Source: Antedon mediterranea (lineage: Eukaryota > Echinodermata > Crinoidea > Comatulida > Antedonidae). Taken from it: a stretch of DNA of 64,000 bases. The first letter of the stretch is position 1, and the number at the start of each line of letters is the position of its first letter. The notes beneath the pieces were generated by a model. The model was given only the letters and a program-made list of their open reading frames with translations, searched no databases and was not told the origin of the DNA. Both the position numbers and the translations under genes were made by a program. The stretch spans positions 12,531,001-12,595,000 of the forward strand of contig NC_092674.1 in the NCBI RefSeq assembly GCF_964355755.1, read 5' to 3'. Of the stretch, positions 1-11,235 are shown one piece after another.

Positions 1-903
1 ATGATTATTTATTATGCTTAATTCTGGAATAGGTATGCACAATGTAAAACGCATAGCACCAACTCCTTGTCGGTTCTTACCCCAGCTGTTCCATTCGTCT
101 AATATCTTAGAAAAGATAGTATTAGTGTTTTTAATGTCTTATGTCATCGGTAGACTTTTAACAGTCAGCGGTAAAGTTACTTCCGAGTTCGTCATCACTT
201 TACGATTTCCAACTTCGCTGTATAGTCCCAATAAAACCTCTGTACAAAACGCTTGCAGCTGTCCCACATGTGAACGTGGCATGTACATTTGATATACATT
301 TGAGTCCAGATAGTTCATGTTTCTCTCTTTAAACGTCAAAATGTACTAATTTGTATTAATTATATTGTAGAATACTAAAGTTTGGCTATTTAATATTATT
401 GTGACTCAGACTGTTTAAAACTTAATGAAGAAATAGCTCATAATGTTTAATATGTTATAAATTCTGTATACACTACGATAGGACGTGACGTTATTATTAT
501 ATTACAGTTGTAGACTATGTATAAATTTTATAATGTACCGCGATGGTAAGATTCGCATAGAAATTAATAATATTACAAGTAATACATATTAATTTATAAA
601 GATTAAACAAGTTATTAAAAAGTTTGACATCATTTGTGACAAAACCTTGGTTAATCTGACTTTCCAATGTCAAGATTAACCATGACGAGGCAGTGGTGTT
701 CCGAACCATGTGAGGGATACAACCGTGCAGTTCTCGACAATTTAGTCATCCTCGCCACAAAAATGGTCTGTAATATGACCCACGATGTGCTTGCTTCATC
801 TAGGTATGTTATTATTGGCACGCCCTTTATATTGTAAAATTAAACACTTTTTTAAATCACATTGAATTATATATCACATATTATTTATGTGTGTAACACT
901 TAC

Positions 904-1002
904 TTTGGTCTGAAGATCCAATTGAGCACCTTCCTTGAGCAAAATGGAGCAAACATCTGTGTGGCCGTTTTTTGCAGCCACATATAAAGGTGACGCTCCA
1001 AT
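904..1002 (-). CDS. ankyrin repeat exon G (single repeat, internal exon)
   Basis: Internal exon encoding one complete 33-residue ankyrin repeat. On the minus strand it is preceded by an acceptor ending TTTCAG and followed by GTAAGTGT. The exon is phase 0 at both ends and starts at the first residue of the canonical repeat (I-G-A-S-P-L-Y-V-A-A), followed by helix 2 (ILLKEGA). Ankyrin repeats stack into a protein-binding solenoid, so the product is probably a binding or scaffold protein; its other domains are not visible. Codon 1 is Ile where Asp is usual. Its DNA sequence is identical to exons E and F, showing very recent duplication or gene conversion. No stop or frameshift. It is the most 3' ankyrin exon of the gene in this window. 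Confidence 0.85.
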
Positions 1003-2071
1003 CTGAAATATTACAAACATTATGTTATAGTATTTTCTCTCTCTAAACTAAGTATTATAATATTGTCCTGGAATCAATACGATGTGATCATTTAAAAATG
1101 ACGTTATAGATTTAAATTATGCTACATAGTTAAATTAAATAAAGAGTATTAACCCTTTTCTTTAAGATAATGTATTGTATACATATACATTTTTTGTCTT
1201 TCTTGTAGGCCTATAACATTTTTTTTACATTTTTTTATAAATTTATAAAACAAATAAGTGTTTTTTTCTTTTTTTGGCCTGAAAAGTAAACACTTCATCC
1301 GATAGTGCTAACTAGTCTGAATGTAAACTGGCAGTTACAGCTAAAAATATATCTAGGCTCCAAATTCTGTTCAGGTAACACACTTTTACTGCAAAATTCT
1401 TACAATGATTACGGAATCTATTACGAGAGGTGATGGAATTTTTCTTTGAACGTCAAAATAGAGCATTGGATAGGTTGGGTCTTGCAAAATTTAATGTGTT
1501 TCCTCAATAAAGTCTCTTATAAAAGTGAATCAAATTGAGATTTACTTAATTATAACTACTGTAAGTGAAGCATAACTAAAAATACGTTCCAGCTAATTCT
1601 TACATAGTGAATAATGATAATATTTTTAATGACAGATTTATAAAAAAAATAATTAGGCCTATGGGAGGTTTAACTACAAAAGATTTAAGTCTACGCAAAA
1701 GTAAAGTCTATTTGATACTCTCATTAATGAGGTCGTGCCATTTAGGATCACTACGGTAGTGATTTATTTGCAATCTCAACTTCAGATTGGGTACCGTACC
1801 GTATTTCATGATTTAGGTGATTTTCCTATTTTTGTTTGTTACTTTGGGTGGAATATACTGTATGGTACTGCAAATAAGTCAATCTATAATAATAACCCAC
1901 TACTCTAATATTAACCCATGGGGGTTACTCTTCAAGTCACAAAAACTTATGATACAGCTGTATTTTGAAAATAAGGAGATAATGCAGGTTGATCTTGGGA
2001 GTGGGGTAGGATTGAGTGTTTTTGAGTTCAAACAAATTTGTTTATTCGTACTGTTTTATTATTTTGCTATG

Positions 2072-2150
2072 AGTTGCGTCACTTTACTGATATTGTTTTT
2101 CTTTGTAAGATTTTCAATTCTAATATAATTAATACTGACAATTTTTTTAA
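2072..2150 (+). mobile_element. CR1/L2-like LINE remnant, left part
   Basis: Matches the head of the CR1/L2-like fragment that is continuous at 18790-18864 and 29766-29840. Here it is separated from its continuation at 3586 by Helitron 1, which inserted between the A and T that are adjacent in the uninterrupted copies. Confidence 0.6.
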
Positions 2151-3585
2151 CTAGATGGTACGCTCGCTTCGCTCGCGTACCATCTAGGTCGTGCCCACAG
2201 ATGGTTCTCGAATACATAATAATTTCAGCGTTAAAAAACTGGCGATTTCAAATGTACGTACCGCAGGACAAATACATGTCGTTTACAGGAACGAATAAAT
2301 AGACAATGTGATTTATGTACTCAACTAAAAATAGCACCCTGGGAATTACTTCCGAAAGAGAAACTTGTCACAAAATGAGACCAATTGTTTAAGTCAAATT
2401 TAAACAAACTTAATTTGTGTTTTGTATGTAACATTAGGGTTGAGGGATGGGGAAGAGGATGGGTGGAAAGAAGAACAATTTTTAAATATATTCTTTATCT
2501 ATTTAGTAAAGAAATATTAATTGTTTTCATGTTTTACAAATAATATACCACTAAACACAGAGTAAAACATTGCGATGTAATACTTTGTTGAAGCTATAAC
2601 CGTCCAAGTCGATTGAAATAGTACAGTACATGTAACGATGTAACATCACTACGACAACGTGTATATGTTTATATAATGTAAAACAATTTGTGAAAACCAC
2701 CTCTATTTGGGGCAAATCATAAATTCGATTTAATCATCAATATATATTAAATTATCTAACTCAACTTAATTAGTAGGCCTAATGGTTTTCAATTGTTTCT
2801 TAGAGCCAATTCTTACTTAAGTTGGTTCCTACCCTACCCACCAAAGTTGTTCTGCGTTTAGGGCATGTGATGCACTGTAGGCCTATCCTCTACTGGATTG
2901 ACAACGCTACTCATGCCAGTGAGGGAAGGGTGATGATGTGGGTGGTTTAACTGCAATAATAAATATTTGTACATAAATATACGGCGACTGAAAACGCTAG
3001 CTCATTATCTGTTTAAAAAAAATGTATATCCAACCTCTGCAGCACAGATTGAAATAAAAATGGATCGAATTTCTGTTATGAGTATACAGTACTTGCCTTT
3101 ACGACGCCTGAAGGAATAGACGCTTGTGGAACAGAGATTGGAATGTTCCATTCATCGCAAATCAATACATTGGTAAAAACGTATATTAAATCTATCAAAA
3201 TAGCATTTTTAAATCGGCCTGTCTTCAACATTATGATGCTGTACTCGAACTGTTCAACCGGTTTTCAGCTATTAAAAACAATTATCGTAGGAGGTGATAG
3301 GAAAATGCGAAGTGTCCTCGTATTATTGTGTGCGGGTATTTTTCAAATTGGACATCCATTAGACAGTGTATACCACGATCGGAAAACACCCCTATTTGGG
3401 GCAAATCGTTGAACCTAAATTCGTCAATAACTAATTATCGAATTCAATTTAATTAGTAAACAGGGTTATATCAGGTGGTTAAAATCAGTACCGAAAGTAC
3501 GAACCAACTTTACATACCATCGAGTAAACATTCTAGAAATAACGCGCGATTTACCGAATTTTGCCCTTACGTAAATTTATATAGA
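2151..3585 (-). mobile_element. Helitron 1, non-autonomous, minus orientation
   Basis: Rolling-circle-type element. Read on the minus strand it starts TCTATATAAATTTACG and ends in a perfect hairpin with stem CTAGATGGTACGC / GCGTACCATCTAG, the last four bases being CTAG. The paralogous sites at 18864/18865 and 29840/29841 are empty and show insertion exactly between A and T with no target duplication, the Helitron hallmark. No Rep/helicase frame is visible, so it is non-autonomous. The interior shares long homology with Helitron 2. The 89-codon ORF at 3143-3412 lies in this shared interior and matches nothing I recognise. Confidence 0.82.
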
Positions 3586-4020
3586 TATTCGTAATCCAAA
3601 ACGTATTACTCGTAGCTCTTCTTCTGTTGGTACTCTTTTTGATATTCGTCGCTGCAGAACTGAATCTTTTTTTCAATCATATATCCCACGTGTTACCAGA
3701 ATTTGGAATAACTTACCCAGTGAAATCCGCAACTTAAATATTTCTGTTAGTTATTTTAATAAGCCAAATTACTTAATTATCTCAATATTTATTCTTTAAA
3801 AAATGTTGATATTGAAAAAGTGTGTAGTTGGTCGCTTTCTTGTAGATGCTTTAATTGTAGAACGTAAATTACTTATTTTTCTTATATGTTTCTGTTCTGG
3901 TTTGACCAACTAGCATAGGTGTTTAGCACCTGTTTGGTCTTTCCGTGCCTCCTTTTATAATTGTTTTGTCTTCTTTTTTATGTATATGGCAGAAATTGAA
4001 TAAATAAATAAATAAACACG
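3586..4020 (+). mobile_element. CR1/L2-like LINE 3' end (remnant)
   Basis: Continuation of the LINE fragment after Helitron 1. The frame shows the reverse-transcriptase tail typical of CR1/L2/Jockey LINEs (R-V-T-R-I-W-N-N-L-P-S-E-I-R-N), then a 3' untranslated stretch and a short AAATA-type tail near 3998-4016. Frameshifted and incomplete. Homologous to 11740-12042, 18865-19293 and 29841-30269. Confidence 0.65.
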
Positions 4021-4889
4021 GTATGTATTCAATTATCTCAACACAAATACCAATTGAAATACAATGGTTTCTGTGATTAGTTCTTTAGTTCTTTTAAATA
4101 TGGCTACTATAATCTTTCCATCTCTTCTGAAACCTGTTTTCAATACAATCAATTGCCTGTTGTAGATACAAACAAGGAAAACGCTTATTCATCATTACTA
4201 ACAAGTAAGTTATCAATGATAGTTATTTCTTCAGGTTGATGTACTTACATTTCCATCACATAACCCTTACTTTCTATCACGTAAAGTATTAAGAGTACAC
4301 GCCTGTTCATGTGCGCCATATTATTGCTCATATATTCTTTACTAAAATAATTTTGCAAGCACGTTAATGTATTGATTCAACATTACTTTGTTTATCAATA
4401 TTGGGGTTGTATATTCATATGAAGTAATACTATTAACAAGGTCAACACTCGGGAAACCAAATTTTCTGGAAAAAAGCAATGGATTTGATACTGCATTACA
4501 TTTTTTTTCTGTTATTAACCATAATAGGAAGTAAAAATAAAATGTCAACTATTGCTATATTTGGGGTTAAAGGTCACCAAATTCATGGTTTCTCACAGTT
4601 TCCATGGTTACAAGACACTATTAACATTTACCAAACATAACATTATTAGTGGATTTATATTTAATATGTCTTCTTCCTAAACAATATTAAAAAGTTTGGA
4701 TTGCCAAATTTACCATTTTTGAACTTTTGGCACACTTTGAATTGATTCTGTCCCACTTTGTCATGGGCCAAGAGCTATTCCTTTATTATTCTTTTTTTTT
4801 TTTTTAAAATCGGTAATCGTGACCCTTTATAACTTGTTGCATATGATGTGCCAGTGTGCTACGTTCTAGACATTGGAATAGTAAACAAC
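4021..4889. repeat. unit interior between the two LINE remnants
   Basis: Repeated at 12043-13039, 19294-24005 (less the LTR element) and 30270-31228. It contains a minus-strand ORF of 68 codons (4342-4548) that recurs in all copies, but it has no recognisable domain and changes at many residues. The stretch 4877-4889 is the left target duplication of the following LINE. I see no gene here. Confidence 0.6.
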
Positions 4890-5068
4890 TAATATTAAAA
4901 AGAACTTGAAACGAATTGTAAACGTCGGTCCAGCATTAGATATAATCTTAAAATTCTCTTCTGGAAAGAGGTAATAGATGTATGGAGTAATTTTATTTCT
5001 ATTCATTATCCAAAGTATGTTGACGAGCTATTACGAATGCAAGTTTGGAATAATGAAGTAATAAGAAT

Positions 5069-5405
5069 AATATACGGCCATACTGCGTTGAAACACCGGT
5101 TCTCGTCAGATCACCGAAGTTAAGCAACGTTGGGCCCGGTTGCGTTCTGGATGGGAGACCGTCTTTGTGGCGGGTGCTGTATATACTGGAGAGTGATGGT
5201 GTAATGGTAATATCTGACTAGCATGTAATAGGCATGGGTTCGAGGTTATCTGTACCATACTAATTGCATCCTTAGGCAAGATGCTTTACTCTCATTGCCT
5301 AATCTTGTAGGCGCTGCACTGCTGGCTGCCGTGGGTCCGTGGAGGGCCTAATCCTAATTTCCTCACTGAGGACAAATATTAATACAAAATACAAAAAAAA
5401 AAATA
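5069..5405 (+). mobile_element. 5S rRNA/tRNA chimeric SINE
   Basis: Short interspersed element inside the LINE. The head (5072-5184) is a recognisable 5S rRNA sequence. A tRNA-like part follows at about 5187-5250, with an A-box-like GGTGTAATGGTAATATC and a B box GGTTCGAGG. Next comes a conserved-looking tail (about 5260-5375) and an A-rich end of AATAC-type repeats. Copies b-d of the LINE are empty at this point (for example 13207-13213), which defines the boundaries. No clear target duplication is left and two G residues of the empty site are missing. The 5S-plus-tRNA arrangement resembles SINE3/DeuSINE-type elements such as AmnSINE1; the exact family is not established. Confidence 0.82.
5072..5184 (+). 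pseudogene. 5S rRNA-derived head of the SINE
   Basis: The sequence follows eukaryotic 5S rRNA in order: ACGGCCATAC near the start, GGTTCTCGTC.GATCACCGAAG, AGTTAAGCAACGTTGGGC (box A region), CTGGATGGGAGACC (box C region) and GGGTGCTGT at the end. Several positions differ and the stretch around 5158-5170 is altered. It is fused to the SINE body and lacks a clean end, so it is a SINE promoter rather than a working 5S gene. Confidence 0.85.
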
Positions 5406-5709
5406 CAACGAATGTATAAGATATGGAAATTGGGAAAAAGCAGGTATTCTGTTTGTTAATGATTTGTTTAAAAGCAATGGGCAATTTATGAATAAAAAAG
5501 AAGTCGAAGATACCTATGGAATTAAGATAAACTATATAAAATCAATAGGATTAAGAAGGCTTCTGATGGAAATAAATAACAATTTTAATGATATCTGAAA
5601 TAAAAAAAAACCAGTTTTGCCGGATATTCCATTTCATATAACAAGTACTCTTTCAACAAAGAAAGGGATGTCGTATTTGTTATGATGTTTTAAATAACTC
5701 AATGTTTAA

Positions 5710-7091
5710 AGTGGAGCTCCACCCAGAAAATTACTATTTTTCATACATTTCAACTATTATTTAAAAATATCATCCCTTATACTTCATATTTTTTTGAAAT
5801 TTTTTTCAATGAGTACGATTTTCTTGAAAATCACGCCTTTTTGCGTTTTGGGGGGATACCTTGTAATTTCCTATTCGTTTACATGCAAAAGGGGGGTATA
5901 TTTGAATAATCCTAAAAAATTCATTTCTTCACCAAAAAAAAAATGTAAAATGTATATTTATGTAATTTTTCCAGATCTTTCTATTTCTGGTATTTTTATC
6001 AGGTATACATTGCGCAATTTTGCGTAAATAGACACTTTCCCCCGTTCGGGTCCAATTGGGTTTTTTATTTTGCTAGGGAGTACGATCACGTGACATTTTT
6101 CACAATCACACTACTGCAGCTGGCGATCTGTTATTTTGTCGCGATGTTATTTTTGACGGGCGAAAAGTATATTAAAACATTCTGAATGTGACCCTATTAT
6201 GTTTCACAGTGTAATAATGTGATTATGAGACTATTACTAAAATGTCAAATTTAACGAGATTTGAGAAAGACGTGGCTATATATTCAATAAAGCTAGGCCT
6301 AGGCCTACTAGAAAGTGTAGGTATGTACCGATGCTGCGTGGCCTCTAGCTAGGCGGCTAGGCTGACAGCAGTGAAGTTTGTTTTGCTGGCACCCGACCTT
6401 GGCCTACCCATGGGCCATGATAGGGTGCCTGAATAGTTGCTTTTCAGTCAGGTCTAAGCTTGCACATCGCTTTACTACTCTTGTTCTGTATACTATAGGA
6501 TTTTGTGTTTCACAATTCTTAATGTGCGAGAAAACCCAGGAACGATAAATGGGGCGAAACGACCATGCCTATGAATACTTAGGCCTCTAGACAAAAATTC
6601 AAGGCTAGCTAGGCTGAGCACACGGCTGAGCTAGGCCTAGCCCTAGCTTAAAGTTAAAAGCAATCTGATAAGATTATTATGCTGTTGTTGTACAGTGAAA
6701 ATCACGAGGTTTACATGTAAATTATACTGACATTCTTATCGGAAATATTACTTAGGCCTAAACAAATCGTATTAATTGTGTGTATAAAATTTATTCCCCA
6801 TTTTTCGACACATAATTTACCCAAGGGGAGACATTTCATCAATGCGTTGAACGGCGACTAAAACGCGTCAGTCGCTAAGTGTAACGCGTTTTGCGACGTA
6901 TTGTAAACTAATAACCCATTAGTTACTGAAAAACTGTAATGTGTTAAAAAACACTATTTTCTGACCGATTTTTTAGAAATGAGTTTTTGGAAAATATTTC
7001 CGTATTTTTCCTGGTTTTTTTTATGTAATCACTTTCAATTAAACATACTTAAACATAATATAAGCTGAGAAAGTCTGAGTGTAGCTCCACT
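5710..7091. mobile_element. non-autonomous DNA transposon with TTAA target duplication
   Basis: A 1382-bp insertion in the LINE flanked by TTAA (5706-5709 and 7092-7095). Its ends are inverted: it starts AGTGGAGCTCCACCCAG and ends with the inverse of AGTGGAGCTACACTCAG. The site is empty in copies b-d (for example 13517-13524). TTAA duplications are typical of piggyBac and Kolobok superfamilies; I cannot decide between them. No transposase frame is visible (longest ORF 77 codons at 5794-6027, hydrophobic, unrecognised). The interior has several AGGCCTAG stretches. Confidence 0.72.
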
Positions 7092-7759
7092 TTAAATCAT
7101 GAACAGGACAAAAGAAATGGGCAGAGAATAAATTTGTATTTAATAACGAACAATTGAAAGCTATCTACCTAGCTCCATATACGTGTACAATGAATATTGT
7201 TTTAATATATTTACAATATAAAATTGTAAACAGAATAATTGCAACAAATGAACAATTATTTAAAATGAATATAAAAGAAACTTCAATGTGCTCATTTAGA
7301 GATGGTAAAATCGAAACCAATTAGCATTTGTTCTGTAATTGTGCAATAGTAAAAAGGATATGGAACCTTCTCCAGGAAAAAATTTCAGAAAAAACTGGAG
7401 TGCAATTTATTTTTAGTAAATAGAGCATAATTTTTGGATACCTTGATGCGCATCAGTTTTTTATTCTAATTGTAAAATCATTTATTTATAAATGTAAACT
7501 AGTTAAATGCCAAATATCAAAATGGTAATGAACGAGTTAAAAAGGTTTTATGAAACGGAAAAATGTATTTATCATCACAATTTCCAGGACAGTATTTTAA
7601 ATAGAAAATGGATAAAATTAGAAGCATTTATAAATCAGATGGATATCTTTGTTGTTTTTGTTTGCTTTTATATTTTTTATTTGATTATTTTTTTCCTTTG
7701 TAATGTATTATATGATGAAAAAAATAAATAAATAAAAAAATAAAAAAATAGTAAACAAC

Positions 7760-8217
7760 CAAATAAAAGTGACATTGGGCAGACTTGTAAATGGTAGTTG
7801 CGAATGAATTGCCGTTTCTTACAAAGGGAGCATACCGCCTCTCGAAACTACGTATTTTGGTACCTGTATGTGTATAGCATGGCCCCCGGTTGTCGACGCG
7901 TGAGCTGGACCAACTTCTAAATATATTTACTCTATAAATATTTCTTACAGAGGGACACCGCCAGATTAAGTGCGTCCTATCACTAGTAAGTAACTTGATT
8001 CAGATTTCTAACTACAGGACAGATATTGACGCGTAAACCACAATGAAAATTAGTTAGTCGATTAGTTGACGTTTTACTGTAATATTAAATATATTTGTTA
8101 CTAGAAATTAGTTTGATAAAATATATTCTACAAATTAGTAGGCATAATCGTTTTCCCCTAATAAATTAAGGGGGTGGGGGGTGGGGGACACGTGTTTGTT
8201 TATGAGTGAGAATCAAT
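7760..8217. repeat. unit segment after LINE copy a
   Basis: Homologous to 14238-14695, 25214-25671 and the start of 32414-32670. It contains a short plus-strand interval (about 7950-7986) framed by TTCTTACAG and GTAAGTAAC that looks like a 35-bp exon but has no open context. No gene supported. Confidence 0.55.
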
Positions 8218-8424
8218 AAGGCATTTAATTAAAATGCAGACCATCTTAAATTACATTGACATGTTCCGATAAATATATTCTCATCATCAGAACTGTAATC
8301 AAAGCCTAGAGTACTTGTATACGTACAAAGTTGCGTTTAAATGAGTCAATAATTAGCATGAGAATAGATTTATCGAAACATGTCACGTAATTTTAAGACG
8401 GTCCACATTTTCATTAAATGCCTT
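8218..8424. repeat. foldback element, about 207 bp
   Basis: Imperfect inverted repeat with arms of about 67 bp that begin AAGGCATTTA and end TAAATGCCTT, with a spacer of about 70 bp. The same structure is present at 14696-14901 and 25672-25877, and is deleted in the partial copy near 32670. Probably a small MITE or foldback element; no coding capacity. Confidence 0.6.
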
Positions 8425-8691
8425 ATGATATTATTGATTATCAATCGTAATTTGGTGGTATTATAAATGATGTGCCTGTTTATGTACAGTGAAAGAGCTT
8501 ATTTTAGTATCCTATAGTAATATATTTTCTATATAAGAGAATATTTTGTTTTTCTCTTTTGTTGCGCAAACACCACTTTTATTCACATTCATATTATCTC
8601 ATATTACATAAAATCGTATTATTTAACTTGTAAATGTCGTTACAGTTCATAAGTAACATTTTTACATATATGAATTCTGTATTACTCCTTT
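8425..8691. other. non-coding stretch before Helitron 2
   Basis: Up to about 8540 this matches 14902-15018. Beyond that the match stops and the sequence is unrelated to the other units. No gene, RNA or repeat boundary is recognisable. Confidence 0.4.
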
Positions 8692-11235
8692 TCTATATAT
8701 AAATTTACGTAAGGGCAAAATTCGGTAAATCGCGCCTTACTTCTAGAATTTTCACTCGATGGTATGTAAAGTTGGTTCGTACTTTCGGTACTGATTTTAA
8801 CCGCCTGATGTAACCCTGTTTACTAATTAAATTGAGTTAGATAATTAGTTATTGACGATTAAAACGAATTTAGGTTCAAAGATTTGCCCCAAATAGGGGT
8901 GTTTTCCGATCGTGGTATACACTGTCTAATGGATGTCCATCTTGAAAAATACCCGCCAAAAAAATGCGAGGAGGCTTCGCATTTTTCTATCTCCTCCTAC
9001 GATAATTGTTTTTAATAGCTGAAAACCGGTTGAACAGCTAGAGTACACCATCATAATGTTGAAGACAGGCCGATTTTCTTTAAAAAATACTATTTTGATA
9101 GATTTAATATACGATTATACAAATGTATTGATTTACGATGAATGGAACATCCCAATCTCTCAGTCTGCCAGAGTTTTAACACAAGTACTGTAGGTAAATT
9201 TATGAGCCCTTGGTTTAACACATACGGTAGGTAAATATATGGGCCCTTTGAGAATAAACTTGCAATACTTTGACAATACTGTAAATACCTATTAACTATT
9301 TTTCATTTGAATCGAACATTTCTTACTGTGAATGTTCGTACTGTTAGATGTAATATAAAAATATATACAAATAAACTTTATTACTGAGACTGTGGATAGG
9401 CTCTACTGTTAGATATACAAATAAACTTTATACTGACAGTTCCTTCTCAACGTTTGTATTAATTAATAATTACCAAAAATATAAACGTCGTAGTGGTGTA
9501 TCATGACATGTACTTTAATATTTCAATCGATTATGACAGTGACAGTTTTAACAAAGTATTAAATCGCAAATGTTTTAGGCCTACTGTATTTAGAGGTATA
9601 TTATTTATAGGCCTATAAAACATGAACAAAATATTTCGTTACTCAGTGGATAAAGAATATATTTAAAAATTGTTCCTCTTTGTACCTATCCGCTTTCCCA
9701 TCCCTCAACCCTAATGTTACATAGCGAGGAGGCTTCGCATTTTCCTATCTCCTCCTACGATAATTGTTTTTAATAGCTGAAAACCGGTTGAACAGCTAGA
9801 GTACACCATCATAATGTTGAAGACAGGCCGATTTTCTTTTAAAAATACTATTTTGATAGATTGCTAGAGTACACCATCATAATGTTGAAGACAGGCCGAT
9901 TTTCTTTAAAAAATACTATTTTGATAGATTTAATATACGATTATACAAATGTATTGATTTGCGATGAATGGAACATCCAGTTTGGTTTAACACAAGTACT
10001 GTAGGTAAATTTATGAGCCCTTGGTTTAACACATACGGTAGGTAAATATATGGGCCCTTTGAGAATAAACTTGCAATAGGTTCGGAAAATGTTAAAAAAC
10101 CAATTTCTATTATTTTAATCGGTAAACAGTTTCCATTTATTATACATTGATAATGAAACATGAAATATTCCTTTTTATGTCCCTCGAGGTTCATTACAAT
10201 TTATATTTAGTAGTCCCACGGACTTCATCTTAGCCACTCCCCCGAGTGCTAAGGCCAAATTTATGATACCCTACTTTCTATGTAAGTTTAGTTACAGTTA
10301 GTTCTTGACGATAATACAACGAATTTAGGTTACACCCTTCGGCCGCGAAAACGTTTCTGTACAAATATGATACCGATTGGCTTTATTTCATTCAACAGCG
10401 ACCATAATCTCGCCAATTACAGGATAGATAAACTATTTTATTATTGATGTGCTTATAAATTAAGACTCATGTAAACAGCTTGATTACATCATTTTACAGA
10501 CAAACGAAACTTTTTTAAACCTACTGTTTCAATAACTGAGTATAATACTGTATACGTTTTCATAAGTAAGTGCATATACATTTTCGTGTTTTCATTGACG
10601 AGATTGTAATAGTAACTTCAGTAACTATTACAGTACTTATTTATTATACGACACAAGACAATTGTATCTGACAGGTACGTACATTATTCTAAAAAATAAG
10701 TCTAGATAGATCCCTTAGGCGTCATAAATCACAGGCCAACAAATCAGTACTCATGACAGAAATTCGACCCAGTTTGGTTCACACAAATGTTTACAGGAAG
10801 TTCAACACCACAACCGATGATTTGCCCTAAATATTTAGGTAGACTACAGTTTAATTTTTCACTGAATAGGAGCTTGAATTTCCGATTTCCATTTCGCAGA
10901 ATGTCTAGATCTATTTATTTAGTTTGGTTCTTATAATATATAAATACAATCAACTTTATTACTGCGGTTCCATCACCACAACCACGTGCCGCCGCCCAAT
11001 TCCCGTACATACATTTCCATTTCTCCCTAATTTCTTTAATCCACATAAATTAATTGTCCTTTATGGAATCCAGTATTGGTTTTGTTGTCTCTATTTCTGA
11101 ATACCCCAATTAGGGGGACACTTCCGTTTTTGTTTAGTGTCCCAAAAAAGTCCCCGTCCGTGGATTCTACTGTATTCGAGAACCATCTGTGAGCACCCCT
11201 AGATGGTACGCGAGCGAAGCGAGCGTGCCATCTAG
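8692..11235 (+). mobile_element. Helitron 2, non-autonomous, plus orientation
   Basis: Begins TCTATATATAAATTTACG, like Helitron 1, and ends with the same terminal hairpin: stem CTAGATGGTACGC / GCGTGCCATCTAG around GAGCGAAGCGA, last bases CTAG, followed by T at 11236. The base before the 5' TC is T rather than the expected A. The interior is homologous to Helitron 1 but longer, with internal duplications (8965-9240 reappears at 9723-10070; a segment beginning GCTAGAGTACACCATC occurs three times). No Rep/helicase coding is visible. Confidence 0.72.

Larger units (their letters stand above)
1..2150 (-). repeat. ankyrin exon cassette G (intron-exon-intron)
   Basis: Intron sequence around exon G (904-1002). 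The stretch 1-830 matches 16560-17390 and 27536-28366 almost base for base, and 1003-2150 matches the sequence upstream (in gene sense) of the other ankyrin exons. A block at about 660-810 recurs beside all seven exons and is therefore part of the duplicated cassette. Small ORFs here (14-292, 139-339, 1817-2128) recur only because the whole cassette is repeated; none matches a known domain. The right part is joined to the head of a CR1/L2-like LINE remnant at about 2072-2150. Confidence 0.75.
4890..7746 (+). mobile_element. Tx1/L1-like LINE, 5'-truncated copy a, with two nested insertions
   Basis: Non-LTR retrotransposon 3' part. The 13-bp target duplication AATAGTAAACAAC lies at 4877-4889 and 7747-7759, and the element ends in an A-rich tail. 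The coding remnant matches copies b-d: a segment of the form I-W-N-N-E-V-I-R-I-G followed by the cysteine-rich zinc-binding region downstream of the reverse transcriptase. The frame is broken by several stops and by two insertions, a 5S/tRNA SINE (5069-5405) and a TTAA-flanked element (5710-7091). Length without insertions is close to the other copies (about 1.2 kb), so all descend from one truncated insertion copied by segmental duplication. Confidence 0.75.

Noticed and set aside
14-292. 92-codon ORF repeated at 16573 and 27549, and the opposite-strand 66-codon ORF
   Set aside because: Both lie in cassette intron sequence; both strands are open over the same bases and no domain is recognisable.
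1817-2128. 103-codon hydrophobic ORF
   Set aside because: Low-complexity Phe/Leu-rich translation of AT-rich intron; broken in cassettes F and E.
4342-4548. 68-codon minus-strand ORF recurring at 12365, 23368 and 30591
   Set aside because: It recurs only because the whole unit is duplicated; residues change freely, there is no domain, and it lies between LINE remnants.
5072-5184. functional 5S rRNA gene
   Set aside because: Several conserved positions changed, no own terminator or clean end, and it is fused to a tRNA-like SINE body inside a LINE.
7950-7986. 35-bp micro-exon on the plus strand with good-looking splice sites
   Set aside because: Signals alone are not enough; opposite strand to the ankyrin gene, no partner exon or frame, and carried in several unit copies.
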